DNA from: Variovorax sp. MHTC-1
Lineage (GTDB): Bacteria > Pseudomonadota > Gammaproteobacteria > Burkholderiales > Burkholderiaceae_C
DNA length: 64,000 nt
NCBI RefSeq assembly: GCF_003984645.1
Contig: NZ_RWKI01000001.1
Coordinates: forward strand, 248,001 to 312,000
Reading direction: 5' to 3'
Part shown: one piece after another, positions 8,427 through 17,827 of the stretch
Position numbering within the stretch: position 1 is the stretch's first letter
Layout of the letters: each line of letters begins with the position of its first letter
Program-made: the position numbers and the translations under genes
The notes under the pieces: model-generated
Seen by the model: the letters and a program-made list of their open reading frames with translations, nothing else
Databases searched by the model: none
Told to the model about the DNA's origin: nothing

Positions 8427-10021
8427 GCCAGATCGGCAAGCCGCCTGGCGACGACACGCTGATCCGCCACGGCTGCGAAGCGGTGCCGTGCCCGAAGGCT
8501 TCCAAGCCCTGGGTGCTGGCCGCGGCGATCATCGGCTCGAGCATGGCCTTCATCGACGGCACGGTGGTGAACGTGGCGCTGCCGGCGATCCAGCACGATC
8601 TGCGCGCCACGGCCTTCCAGGCGCAGTGGGTGGTGGAGTCCTATGCGCTCTTCCTCGCGGCGCTGCTGCTGGCGGGCGGCGCGCTCGGCGACCGTTTCGG
8701 GCGGCGGCGCATCTTCGCCATCGGCGTCGTGATCTTCGCACTGGCCTCGGTGGGCTGCGCGCTCGCGGGCAGCGTGCAGCAGCTGATCCTCGCGCGTGCC
8801 GTGCAAGGCATCGGCGGCGCCTTGCTGGTGCCGGGCAGCCTGGCGCTGATCAGCGCCTCCTTTCCCGAGAAGGAGCGCGGGCGGGCGATCGGCACCTGGT
8901 CGGGTTTCAGCGGCATCACGGCGGCCATAGGGCCCGTGGTCGGCGGATTCCTGGTCGACCACTACTCGTGGATCTGGGCCTTCCTCGTCAATGTGCCGAT
9001 AGCAGTCGCGGTGCTGCTGATCGTCTGGCGCCACGTCCCGGAAAGCCGCGGCAGCGCTGCCGACGGCGAGCTGGACCTCTGGGGCGCGGCGCTCGCCACG
9101 GTCGCGCTCGGCGGCATCGTCTATGCGTTCATCGAGGCGCCCACGCAGGGCTGGAACTCGCTGGCCGTGCTGGCGGCGTTGGCCTCGGGCATCGCGGCCA
9201 GCGCCGCCTTCGTGGTCGTCGAAAGCCGTGTCCGATCGCCGATGCTGCCGCTTTCGCTCATGCGCATCGGCAATTTCGGTGGCGCCAACCTGCTGACCCT
9301 GCTGCTCTATGCGGCGCTGGGCGGCGGGCTCTACTTCTTTCCGCTCAACCTGATACAGGTGCAGGGCTATTCGGCCACCGTGGCCGGCGCGGCGCTCTTG
9401 CCCTTCATCCTGATCATGTTCGCGCTCTCCGGCTGGGCCGGGCAGCTGGTGGATCGCTTCGGTCCGCGCCTGCCGCTGGTGGTGGGGCCGGCCATTGCGG
9501 CGGCGGGCTTCGCGCTGTTCGCAGTGCCGGGCGTCGGCGCCAACTACTGGACCACGTTCTTCCCGGCCGTGGTGGTGCTCGGCTTCGGCATGACGATCAC
9601 GGTCGCGCCGCTCACGACCACGGTGATGAACGCCGTCGGACCGGATTCTGCGGGCATCGCATCGGGCGTCAACAACGCGGTGTCGCGCGCGGCCTCGGTG
9701 CTCGCGATCGCGGTCTTCGGCGTGGTGATGGCCTGGGCCTTCGATGCGATGCTGGCCCATGGCCTGCGCGAGGCGGGCGCGTCGGCCGAAATCAGCGCCT
9801 TCTTTGAAGGCCAGCGCAGCCGGCTCGCGGGCGCGGAGATGCCGCCGGGCATCGATGCGGCCGCGGCGGCCGTGTTCAAGCGCGCGGTCGCCGAATCCTT
9901 CGTGGCCGGTTTCCGCTGGGTCATGCTGCTCTGCGCCGGCCTGGCGCTGCTGAGCGCGCTGAGCGCGTGGATCATGATCGGCCGCGCGGCCGTTCCCGCT
10001 TCCGCTCCCGCGCGCCGATAG
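8423..10021 (+). CDS. DHA2-type (14-TM) MFS exporter
   Basis: A 532-aa EmrB/QacA-type antiporter. The helix-1 motif FIDGTVVNVALPAIQ, the loop motif GDRFGRRRIF and the helix-5 region GVNNAVSRAAS are typical of DHA2 pumps. It has a hydrophilic loop between the last helices (about residues 445-495). The start overlaps the flavoprotein stop, so the two form a translationally coupled pair. It is a separate paralogue of the exporter ending at 6939; both motifs and loops differ. The substrate is unknown. Confidence 0.87.
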   Translation: MSQIGKPPGDDTLIRHGCEAVPCPKASKPWVLAAAIIGSSMAFIDGTVVNVALPAIQHDLRATAFQAQWVVESYALFLAALLLAGGALGDRFGRRRIFAIGVVIFALASVGCALAGSVQQLILARAVQGIGGALLVPGSLALISASFPEKERGRAIGTWSGFSGITAAIGPVVGGFLVDHYSWIWAFLVNVPIAVAVLLIVWRHVPESRGSAADGELDLWGAALATVALGGIVYAFIEAPTQGWNSLAVLAALASGIAASAAFVVVESRVRSPMLPLSLMRIGNFGGANLLTLLLYAALGGGLYFFPLNLIQVQGYSATVAGAALLPFILIMFALSGWAGQLVDRFGPRLPLVVGPAIAAAGFALFAVPGVGANYWTTFFPAVVVLGFGMTITVAPLTTTVMNAVGPDSAGIASGVNNAVSRAASVLAIAVFGVVMAWAFDAMLAHGLREAGASAEISAFFEGQRSRLAGAEMPPGIDAAAAAVFKRAVAESFVAGFRWVMLLCAGLALLSALSAWIMIGRAAVPASAPARR

Positions 10022-10165
10022 TCCTCGCGCCGCGCCTGCCTCTTCGGCATTGCTTACGTCCTTTGCGTTAGCGCGCATGGCCGATAGGCAAGGCACCACC
10101 CCGCATCGACACTGCCCCTCGTGTTTGCCCATTCACCGACGTTGTCGGACGCAGGAGGAATGGCA

Positions 10166-12691
10166 ATGATCCAAAGTTGCTGGGACGCCGCGAAGTTGTT
10201 GCCGCTTGTTGCCTGCATGCTTCTCGCGGCATGTTCCGACGCCCCGCGGCCCGGCGAGGTGTTCGATGAGGCGAAGCTGGCCGGCCGCAATGCAGCTTCG
10301 TTCCCGCACGCCGACGAGCCTTACTTCAGCGACATGGACGGCGGCATCGCGCTCACGCCCGAGGAAGAGAAGGGCCGCAACATGTGGCTGGTCTGGAGCG
10401 GCGGCAACGACCGCTTCTGGACCCAAATGACCGACTACACCTTCGGTGCCTTCGACCTGCTGAAGGTGGTCAGCACCCATCCCACGCTGGGCTACTCGCG
10501 CGCCAATCGATGGGAATACTTCGGCCTCGTCAACGAGCCCTGTTTCGAGCCCGCCACCGGCCCCGACAAGAGCCGCCGCGGCCTGTGGCTCGACATGCGC
10601 AGCAAGGACTGCGCGCCCGACCCCTTCGAGAACGAGAGCAAGTACCCGGGCGTGAAAACCGGTTCGCGCGGCAAGCCGCTAGGCGACGGCAGCACCCAGC
10701 CGGTGGGCTCCTTCTACGGCTGGGGCACCGGCATCGCCGGCCTGCGCCTCTTCCCCAATCCGGCATTCGACGAGAAGGCGGCCAAGGAATGGGACGCCGA
10801 GAAGTACTACACCGACCCGAACTACTACAACCGCAAGGATCTGGTGCGGCCCTACCGCGTGGGCATGTCCTGCGGCTTTTGCCACGTCGGGCCCAGCCCG
10901 GTGAAGCCGCCGGCCGATCCGAACAACCCGAAGTTCGAGAACCTCAGTTCGTCCGTCGGCGCGCAATACATGTGGGTGGACCGGCTCTTCATCTACAACG
11001 CCAACAAGCCAGAGGGCCGCAAGAACTACATGTACCAGCTGGCCCACACCTACCGGCAGGGCACCATGGACACCTCGCTGGTCTCCACCGACAGCATCAA
11101 CAATCCGCGCAGCATGAACGCGGTCTACGACTTCGTCGCCCGCCTGGACATGGCCAAGCGCATCGGGCAGGAAAAGATCGACGGCGGCGAGCTCGACAAC
11201 AAGCAGTTCAACGACTATGTGAAGAGCGGCCCGCTGACCGAGTTCTTCAACAAGTCCGACGCCACGGTTCGCACGCCCCATGTGCTGAAGGACGGCGCCG
11301 ATTCGGTGGGCCTGCTCGGCGCGCTCAACCGGGTCTACCTCAACATCGGCCTGTTCAGCGAGGAGTGGCTGCTGCACTTCAACCCGGTGGTCGGCGGCAA
11401 GACGATCAGCCCGATCCCGATCGCGACCGCGCAGAAGAACTCGAGCTACTGGCAGGCCACCGAGGCCGGCACGCCCGCCACGGCGCTGTTCTTCCTGAAG
11501 GCGGCCCAGCCCGACCGGCTGAAGGATGCACCCGGCGGCAACGCCCACCTGGCGGCGGACACGGCCATGCTGGAGCGCGGGAAGAACGCCTTCGCCGACA
11601 CCTGTGCGCGCTGCCATTCGAGCAAGGTGCCGCCGCCGCCGGCAGCCCTCGAACTCACGGCCGGGCAATGCGCTGGCCCCGGCTACGTGGACTGCTTCAA
11701 GCGCTACTGGACGTGGACCCAGACCGACGACTACAAGGCGCAGATGCGCAAGATCGTGCAGTCGCCCGATTTTCTGCAGGGCAACTACCTGTCGACCGAA
11801 GCGCGCATTCCGGCGACCCTGCTGCGCACCAACGTCTGCAGCCCGCTCGCGACCAACGCGATCAAGGGCAACATCTGGGACAACTTCTCCTCGCAGACCT
11901 ACAAGAGCCTGCCTTCGGTCGGCACCGTCACGCTGCACGATCCCTTCACCGGCGAACCCAGGCCCTACGCCATGCCGGGCGGCGGGCGCGGCTACACGCG
12001 CGTGCCCTCGCTGATCAGCATCTGGTCGACCGCGCCTTTCCTGCTCAACAACACGGTCGGCCCATTCGAATCCAGCCCTTCGGTCGAGGCGCGCCTGAAG
12101 TCCTTCGATGCCTCCATCGAGCAGATGCTGTGGCCCGAGATGCGGGACCGCGACCCCGAGGTCGGCGACAAGGTCGGCGGCTTCATCGACCGCACCACCG
12201 AGCGCAGCACGGTGACCGTGCCGATCGGCTTCGTGCCCGAGGCGATGCAGCCGCTGCAGGGCCGGCTGCATCGCTGGTTCCCGTGGCTGGTCGAGCAGGA
12301 CGGCGACATCGTGCTCGGCCCGATTCCGAAGGGCGTTCCGGTGGCGCTGCTGGCCAACCTCAAGCTGCGCGCGGAAGGCGATGGCCTCGGCGAGAAGGCC
12401 TCGCATGCGCGCGACGTGGGCGAGCTGCTGATCAAGCTCAAGCGCGCGCTCAGGAGCGCGCCGGAGGGTGCTTCCGACGAGCAGCTGCGCGAGCACTTCG
12501 CCAGCCTTCGCGGCCCGATGATGGAGCTGAGCAAGTGCCCCGATTTCGTGGTCAACCGCGGCCACTATTTCGGCACCGCGCAGTTCAACCGGCAAGAGGG
12601 CTTGAGCGAGGACGAAAAAGCCTTCGGCCGCGAGCCGGAGCTCGGCGACGACGACAAGCGCGCGCTGATCGCCTTCCTCAAGACTTTCTGA
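10166..12691 (+). CDS. large diheme c-type cytochrome lipoprotein (RoxA/MauG-like architecture)
   Basis: An 841-aa exported protein. AGGAGG lies 7 bases before the ATG at 10166, which favours that start over ATG 10160 and GTG 10121. The lipobox LLAAC at about residues 16-20 predicts a membrane-anchored lipoprotein. Two heme-attachment motifs are visible, CGFCH at residues 236-240 and CARCH at 480-484. Size and spacing resemble the di-heme cytochrome c peroxidase-like group that includes rubber oxygenase RoxA; this likeness is by architecture and local wording, not by alignment. It heads a six-gene redox cassette and may accept electrons from the GMC enzyme or act itself as an oxygenase or peroxidase. 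Confidence 0.8.
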   Translation: MIQSCWDAAKLLPLVACMLLAACSDAPRPGEVFDEAKLAGRNAASFPHADEPYFSDMDGGIALTPEEEKGRNMWLVWSGGNDRFWTQMTDYTFGAFDLLKVVSTHPTLGYSRANRWEYFGLVNEPCFEPATGPDKSRRGLWLDMRSKDCAPDPFENESKYPGVKTGSRGKPLGDGSTQPVGSFYGWGTGIAGLRLFPNPAFDEKAAKEWDAEKYYTDPNYYNRKDLVRPYRVGMSCGFCHVGPSPVKPPADPNNPKFENLSSSVGAQYMWVDRLFIYNANKPEGRKNYMYQLAHTYRQGTMDTSLVSTDSINNPRSMNAVYDFVARLDMAKRIGQEKIDGGELDNKQFNDYVKSGPLTEFFNKSDATVRTPHVLKDGADSVGLLGALNRVYLNIGLFSEEWLLHFNPVVGGKTISPIPIATAQKNSSYWQATEAGTPATALFFLKAAQPDRLKDAPGGNAHLAADTAMLERGKNAFADTCARCHSSKVPPPPAALELTAGQCAGPGYVDCFKRYWTWTQTDDYKAQMRKIVQSPDFLQGNYLSTEARIPATLLRTNVCSPLATNAIKGNIWDNFSSQTYKSLPSVGTVTLHDPFTGEPRPYAMPGGGRGYTRVPSLISIWSTAPFLLNNTVGPFESSPSVEARLKSFDASIEQMLWPEMRDRDPEVGDKVGGFIDRTTERSTVTVPIGFVPEAMQPLQGRLHRWFPWLVEQDGDIVLGPIPKGVPVALLANLKLRAEGDGLGEKASHARDVGELLIKLKRALRSAPEGASDEQLREHFASLRGPMMELSKCPDFVVNRGHYFGTAQFNRQEGLSEDEKAFGREPELGDDDKRALIAFLKTF

Positions 12692-12711
12692 CCATCACCA
12701 TCACCATCACC
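12692..12711. repeat. CCATCA hexanucleotide repeat, three units
   Basis: Three tandem copies of CCATCA directly follow the cytochrome stop codon and precede the GMC start. In one frame this would read as alternating CAT CAC codons, but it is outside both genes. It is a short slippage-prone repeat with no assigned role. Confidence 0.6.
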
Positions 12712-12723
12712 TGCGCCGGGGCC

Positions 12724-14595
12724 ATGTCCGATGCCGAATCAGCTGCCTGGGACTACGTGATCGTCGGCTCGGGCGCCGGCGGCGGCACGCTCGCGGCCCG
12801 CCTGGTCGAAGCCGGCATGCGCGTCTTCCTGCTCGAGGCCGGAGGCGATCCGCGCGCTGCCGGCGAACGCCTGCCCGAGGACTACGACGTGCCGGCCTTC
12901 CATGCCTTCGCCTGCGAGAACGCGGCGATGAGCTGGAACTTTCGCGTGCGCCACTACGCAGACGAAGGCCGGCAGGCGAAGGACTGGAAGTACGAGGCGG
13001 GGCAGGGCGTGCTGTACCCGCGCGCGGCGGGGCTGGGCGGATGCACCTCGCACAACGCGATGATCTTCATGCTGCCGCACGATGCCGACTGGAACCATGT
13101 GGCACAGCTCACCGGCGACCGCTCGTGGCGCGCCTCGCGCATGCGCCGCTACGCGCGCCGCGTCGAGGACTGCCGCCATCGGCCGGTTTGGCGAACCCTG
13201 CGCCATGTGGGGCTCGATCCGACGGGGCACGGCTGGGGCGGCTGGCTGCGCATCGAGAAATCGATCCCGCTGTCGGTGCTGGGCGACGAGGGCCTGGTGC
13301 GCGTGCTGCGCGACACGGCCGGCGCCTTCGCGAGCAGCCTGCCGACGCCCATGCTCAGCACCCTGCGCTGGCTGCGCGGCGGGCTGGGCGACCCGAATTC
13401 GCGTCGCTTGCGGCCCGGCAGCTTCGAGGGCATCTGCTACACGCCGCTCGCGACTTCGGAGCACCGCCGGGTGGGTGTGCGCGAACGGCTGCTCGACGTC
13501 GCGGCCAGGCATCCGGGCCGCCTGCAGTTGGAGCTCGACGCGCTGGCGACGCGCGTTCTGTTCGATGCCGAAGGCGCGGCCTGTGGCATCGAGTACCTCA
13601 AAGGCAAGCGGCTCTACCGGGCCCATGCGGTGTCGAGCACCGTGGAGGGCGTGCGGCGCGAAGTGCGCGCGCGGCGCGAGGTGATCCTGTGCGGTGGCGC
13701 CTTCAACACGCCTCAGCTCCTGATGCTGTCCGGCATCGGCCCGGCCGCCGAACTCGAAGCGCACGGCATCGCGCTGCAGAAGAACCTCCCCGGCGTCGGC
13801 CGCAACCTGCAGGACCGCTACGAGATCGCCGTCACGCACCGCATGCGCGAACCCTGGGAGGTGCTGGAGGGCGCCCGCTTCGATCGCGACGACACGCTGT
13901 GGCGCCACTGGCATGAGGAGCGCTCGGGCATGTACGCCTCCAACGGCGCCGCGCTCGGCGTGGTGAGCCGCTCGACCGCCGCCGAGCGGCCGGGACAGGA
14001 GCCCGATCTTTTCTGCATGGCGCTGCTGGCACGCTTCGAGGGCTACTTCCCCGGCTTCTCGAAGCAGGTCCGCGAGCAGCAGGACCAGCTGACCTGGGCC
14101 GTGCTGAAGGCACATACGCAGAACCGCGCCGGCACCGTGCGCCTGCGTTCGGCCGATCCGCGCGACACGCCGCTCGTGAACTTTCACTATTTCGAGGAAG
14201 GAGGCGACCAGGCCGGCGAGGACCTGCGTGCCGTGGTGCAGGCGATCCGCTCCGTACGCCGGATGACGGCACCGCTGCTCGCCAAGGGATGGATCGCCGA
14301 GGAGCTGGCGCCGGGGCCGACCGTGCAGAGCGACGAGGCCTTGGCCGACTATGTGCGCAACACGGCCTGGGGTCACCACGCCTCGTGCTCCTGCGCCATC
14401 GGACCGGTCGAGGACGGCGGCGTGCTCGACAGCGCCTTCGCCGTGCACGGCGTGCCGCGGCTGCGTGTGGTCGATGCCTCGGTCTTCCCGCGCATACCCG
14501 GTTTTTTCGTGGCCGCCGCGGTCTACATGATCGCGGAGAAGGCGGCCGATGCAGTGCTGCGCGCAGCGATGCGCGCACCACTTTCGGCAAATTGA
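12724..14595 (+). CDS. GMC-family flavin oxidoreductase
   Basis: A 623-aa FAD enzyme of the glucose-methanol-choline family. The N-terminus has the FAD dinucleotide motif VIVGSGAGGG (about residues 12-21). The GMC signatures appear in the AAGLGGCTSHNAMIF region and in GGAFNTPQLLMLSGIGP. The active-site region has a His pair in WGHHASCSCAIG (H551/H552), and the C-terminal motif is PRIPGFFVAAAVYMIAEKAAD-like, a subgroup that lacks the usual PGNP element. No export signal is visible, whereas the preceding cytochrome is exported. It likely oxidises an alcohol; the substrate is unknown. The gap to the cytochrome gene is only 32 bases. Confidence 0.88.
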   Translation: MSDAESAAWDYVIVGSGAGGGTLAARLVEAGMRVFLLEAGGDPRAAGERLPEDYDVPAFHAFACENAAMSWNFRVRHYADEGRQAKDWKYEAGQGVLYPRAAGLGGCTSHNAMIFMLPHDADWNHVAQLTGDRSWRASRMRRYARRVEDCRHRPVWRTLRHVGLDPTGHGWGGWLRIEKSIPLSVLGDEGLVRVLRDTAGAFASSLPTPMLSTLRWLRGGLGDPNSRRLRPGSFEGICYTPLATSEHRRVGVRERLLDVAARHPGRLQLELDALATRVLFDAEGAACGIEYLKGKRLYRAHAVSSTVEGVRREVRARREVILCGGAFNTPQLLMLSGIGPAAELEAHGIALQKNLPGVGRNLQDRYEIAVTHRMREPWEVLEGARFDRDDTLWRHWHEERSGMYASNGAALGVVSRSTAAERPGQEPDLFCMALLARFEGYFPGFSKQVREQQDQLTWAVLKAHTQNRAGTVRLRSADPRDTPLVNFHYFEEGGDQAGEDLRAVVQAIRSVRRMTAPLLAKGWIAEELAPGPTVQSDEALADYVRNTAWGHHASCSCAIGPVEDGGVLDSAFAVHGVPRLRVVDASVFPRIPGFFVAAAVYMIAEKAADAVLRAAMRAPLSAN

Positions 14596-14656
14596 CGGCC
14601 CTCCGACCCGAGGCCGACACTTGTGAACGACGGGTCTTCAACCGAGGGGAATGCCC

Positions 14657-15088
14657 ATGGCCTATGACGTACAGCAACTGCTCGACATGTCGCAAGAGCA
14701 GCTCGACGAGCTCTTTCGCGCCAGCCCGCCGGGCGACATTCCCTCGGGCGAAGCCGAGGGCACCGCGATCATCGCGCCCGGGACCCGCTACACCCAGTCG
14801 ATCGCCAAGATGATCAATTTCTTCGGCTGGCAGGGGAAGGTGTTCGATGCCGAGAAGGGCGTGCTGAAGAACAAGGTCAGTCCTTTCGGCGTGCAGGCGA
14901 TCGTGGCCAAGGTCTACAAGGGCGACAGCTGGCTCGACCAGAAGGAGTGCATCGTGCTCGACTACTCCGAGACCTCGCTGGTGGCCCACTGGATCCGCGA
15001 CGAGATTCGCCTGATCTCTCCGGGCTTCTATCTCGGCAAGGTGTACTGGGGCAAAGAGCGGTTGATCGATTTCTGCCTCAAGTTCTAG
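14657..15088 (+). CDS. small conserved protein of the redox cassette, unknown function
   Basis: A 143-aa soluble protein without signal peptide or membrane segment. GAGGGG at 14644-14649 fits the ATG at 14657 better than the ATG at 14651. The N-terminal 40 residues are acidic and helical. The rest is strand-rich, with conserved-looking motifs FFGWQGKVFD and WIRDEIRLISPGFYLGKV, wording that recalls lipocalin-like or GXWXG-type beta-barrel proteins. I cannot assign a family with confidence. Its place between a GMC oxidoreductase and peroxidase genes suggests a ligand-binding or accessory role in the same pathway. Confidence 0.75.
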   Translation: MAYDVQQLLDMSQEQLDELFRASPPGDIPSGEAEGTAIIAPGTRYTQSIAKMINFFGWQGKVFDAEKGVLKNKVSPFGVQAIVAKVYKGDSWLDQKECIVLDYSETSLVAHWIRDEIRLISPGFYLGKVYWGKERLIDFCLKF

Positions 15089-15101
15089 CGACCCCGATGC
15101 G

Positions 15102-16400
15102 GTGACTCCCCAATCGCATTTCGTGGTGGCCGCAGCTATCTCTCCCGGCCGCGAAGCGGGCCTGCGGAAACTGCTGGACACCATGAACGTGAGGCCCGGC
15201 GTGGTCGACCCCGCCAATGCAGTGCTGCCTTTTGCCGCCTTCCCGCGATTGCATTTCGCGCGCTTCGCGGTGCTGGGCGACGCGACCATGGCCGACCTCG
15301 AAGTCTTCGGCCTGCCGCGGCCGCGGCTTCCGATCTACCTGGTGTTCATGGGCGACTGCGACGGGCCCGGACAGGAGCAACTGGCCGAGCTGGTGCAGCG
15401 CGCCGGCGAGGGCCTGCGCCGCATCTTCTCGCACTGCAGGGCCCTCGATCCGCGCGACGATCTGCTCGACTGGCTCATCGAGCACGACCGGCCGGTGGCT
15501 GCGCCCTACGTCAACTGGATCGGGCGCACCGTGCAGCAGATCCGCGAAGAAAGCGCTTTGCAGCGCCTCTTGTCGGCGCAGGTACCGCGCGGCCTGAGCG
15601 AGGCGGCCGTCGATCCGCGAACGATGCGGCGCCAACTATTGGCCTTCGCGCGCGCCGAGCAGGCCGCCGGACGCCTGGTGCTGACGCCGCCCGCGCCGAC
15701 GCCGCTCGGCTGGCAGATCCGCAATCTGCTCCATGCGATCGGCCTGCCGCTCGCCGGACTGGTGCTGCTGCCGCTGGTGATCGTGCTGCTGCCGGCCTTC
15801 CTCGTGCTGCTGCGCCGCCACGAAAAGCGCGACCCCGAACACTGTCCGCGGCCGCGCGCAGCGGCGGTGCGCGAGATGCAGGAGCTCGAAGACCACGACC
15901 CGAGCAACAGCTTCACCGCGCTCGGCCCGGTCAAGCCGGGCTTGTTCCGGCGCGGCCTGGTGCAGCTGCTGCTGGTGCTGATCGCCTACGCCTGCCGCCA
16001 CGTGTTCGGCCGCGGCCACCTGGGGCGCGTGCGCACCATCCATTTCGCACACTGGGTCTTCCTCGACGACAAGACCCGCGTGCTGTTCGCGAGCAACTAC
16101 GACGGCAGCCACGAAAGCTACATGGACGACTTCATCAACAAGGTGGCGTGGGGCCTCAACCTGATCTTCAGCAACGGCTTCGGCTGGCCGCGCACCGACT
16201 GGCTCATCAAGGGCGGTGCGCGCCACGAGCTGCGCTTCAAGTACTACCAGCGCGGACACCAGCTGCCGACCCAGGTCTGGTACAAGGCCTACCCCGGCCT
16301 CACGCTGGCCGATCTGGACCGCAACCGCCGCATCCGCGAAGGCTACGAGCGCGTCGAAATGAGCGATGCGCAGGTGCTCGCATGGCTGAGGCTGCTATGA
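15102..16400 (+). CDS. membrane protein with duplicated alpha/beta modules, unknown function
   Basis: A 432-aa protein, start GTG 13 bases after the upstream stop. Two similar modules can be seen. Module A has LHFARFAVLGD at about 50-60 and YLVFMGDCDG at 79-88; module B has IHFAHWVFLDD at about 313-323 and VLFASNYDG at 327-335. In each, a helical stretch ending in RIF or LIF follows. Between them lie a strong membrane segment (about 212-237) and a second one (about 285-300). The strand-helix pattern recalls dimeric ferredoxin-like proteins such as DyP and chlorite dismutase, but no heme ligand is evident. It is coupled by ATGA to the DyP gene. Function is not known. Confidence 0.8.
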   Translation: MTPQSHFVVAAAISPGREAGLRKLLDTMNVRPGVVDPANAVLPFAAFPRLHFARFAVLGDATMADLEVFGLPRPRLPIYLVFMGDCDGPGQEQLAELVQRAGEGLRRIFSHCRALDPRDDLLDWLIEHDRPVAAPYVNWIGRTVQQIREESALQRLLSAQVPRGLSEAAVDPRTMRRQLLAFARAEQAAGRLVLTPPAPTPLGWQIRNLLHAIGLPLAGLVLLPLVIVLLPAFLVLLRRHEKRDPEHCPRPRAAAVREMQELEDHDPSNSFTALGPVKPGLFRRGLVQLLLVLIAYACRHVFGRGHLGRVRTIHFAHWVFLDDKTRVLFASNYDGSHESYMDDFINKVAWGLNLIFSNGFGWPRTDWLIKGGARHELRFKYYQRGHQLPTQVWYKAYPGLTLADLDRNRRIREGYERVEMSDAQVLAWLRLL

Positions 16401-17827
16401 GCATCGAGTACGAAGACATCCAGGGCCTGGTGCGCTTCGGCTACAAGCACCTGACGCAGGCCTGCTTTCTTCTGCTGCGCGTCCGCGATGCCGAAGCCGC
16501 CCGTGCCTGGCTCGCGATCGCGCCGGTCACCAGCGCGATTACGCGCAAGCCGCCGCCCCGAACGGCGATGCAGATCGCCTTCACGGCCCCGGGCCTGCGT
16601 GCGCTGGGCGTTGCCGAGGACATCGTCGAAGGCTTCTCGGCCGAGTTCCTGGCCGGCATGAACAGCGACCAGAGCCGTGCCCGGCGGCTCGGCGACCTCG
16701 GCGCGAACGATCCCGCGCACTGGCAGTGGGGCGGCGCGCAGGACCGCGTGCCGCACGTGCTGGTGCTGCTCTATGCGGTGCCCGGCGAGCTCGACGGATG
16801 GCTGCGGACCATCCGCGTGCAATGCGATGCGGGCTTTGCGCAGATGGACTGCCTCGGGACATCCGACTTGGACGGCGTCGAGCCCTTCGGCTTTGTCGAT
16901 GGTGTCTCGCAGCCGCGCATCGATTGGGAGCGCGAACGTGCGGCACGCGATCTGGAGCAGTTCGAATATACGAATCTCTCATGCCTCGGCGAGTACCTGC
17001 TCGGCTATCCCAACGAGTACGGCGCCTACACCGACCGGCCCGTGCTGGAGGCCCGGCGCGATCCCGCGGCGCTGCTGCCGCGCGCCGAAGACGATGCCGG
17101 CAAAGCCGACCTGGGGCGCAACGGCAGCTACCTCGTCATGCGCCAGCTGCACCAGGATGTCGAAGGCTTCTGGCGCTTCGTCGACAGCCAGGCGCAGGGC
17201 GATGCCGCCTTGCGCAAGAGGCTGGCCGAGGCGATGGTTGGCCGCACCATGGAGGGCGAGCCGCTGGTGGTGTCGGCGGGCGACGATCCGCTCAACGGCT
17301 TCACCTACGACGGCGATGCGGACGGCCTGCGCTGCCCCTTCGGTGCGCACATCCGCCGCAGCAATCCGCGCAATGCCGATCTGCCGCCCGGCTGGCCGGA
17401 TCCGATTTCGCGGCTCGTGCGCAGACTCGGCTTCGGATCGAGCGCGTTGCGCCGCGACCTGATCGCATCGACGCGCTTCCACCGGCTGCTTCGCCGGGGC
17501 CGCGAGTACGGCGGAACTCCGGGTGAGGACGTGGGACTGCACTTCATCTGCCTGGGCGCCAACATCGCGCGCCAGTTCGAGTTCGTGCAGGGCGCCTGGC
17601 TGACCGGCACCCAGTTCGACGCCCTGTCCGGCGAGGGGGATCCGCTGCTGGGCCACCGGCTTCCCGGCGCCGACGGCATGCCGACCGATAACTTCTCGAT
17701 GCCCGCGGCTTCGGGGCCCGACCGGCGCCTGACCGGCCTGCCGCAGTTCGTGACCGTGAAGGGCGGCGCCTATTTCTTCCTGCCCGGCATCCGGGCCTTG
17801 CGCTATCTCTCGAAGGTGCAGCCATGA
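16397..17827 (+). CDS. DyP-type heme peroxidase
   Basis: A 476-aa dye-decolorising peroxidase. The family GXXDG motif is present as GFVDG (residues 165-169), with the catalytic Asp at 168. The proximal heme His is most likely H318 in FGAHIRRSNPRN. The C-terminus has the usual ending GGAYFFLPG. No Tat or Sec signal is seen, so it should be cytoplasmic or cargo of another structure. The length is closer to the longer DyP classes than to the roughly 310-aa bacterial encapsulin-type enzymes. ATGA overlaps on both sides tie it to the module protein upstream and the catalase-fold protein downstream. Confidence 0.9.
   Translation: MSIEYEDIQGLVRFGYKHLTQACFLLLRVRDAEAARAWLAIAPVTSAITRKPPPRTAMQIAFTAPGLRALGVAEDIVEGFSAEFLAGMNSDQSRARRLGDLGANDPAHWQWGGAQDRVPHVLVLLYAVPGELDGWLRTIRVQCDAGFAQMDCLGTSDLDGVEPFGFVDGVSQPRIDWERERAARDLEQFEYTNLSCLGEYLLGYPNEYGAYTDRPVLEARRDPAALLPRAEDDAGKADLGRNGSYLVMRQLHQDVEGFWRFVDSQAQGDAALRKRLAEAMVGRTMEGEPLVVSAGDDPLNGFTYDGDADGLRCPFGAHIRRSNPRNADLPPGWPDPISRLVRRLGFGSSALRRDLIASTRFHRLLRRGREYGGTPGEDVGLHFICLGANIARQFEFVQGAWLTGTQFDALSGEGDPLLGHRLPGADGMPTDNFSMPAASGPDRRLTGLPQFVTVKGGAYFFLPGIRALRYLSKVQP

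Noticed and set aside
12692..12711. CAT CAC repeat that looks like a six-His tag
   Set aside because: It lies after a stop codon and before the next start, in native-looking sequence with no vector features, so it is a chance hexamer repeat.
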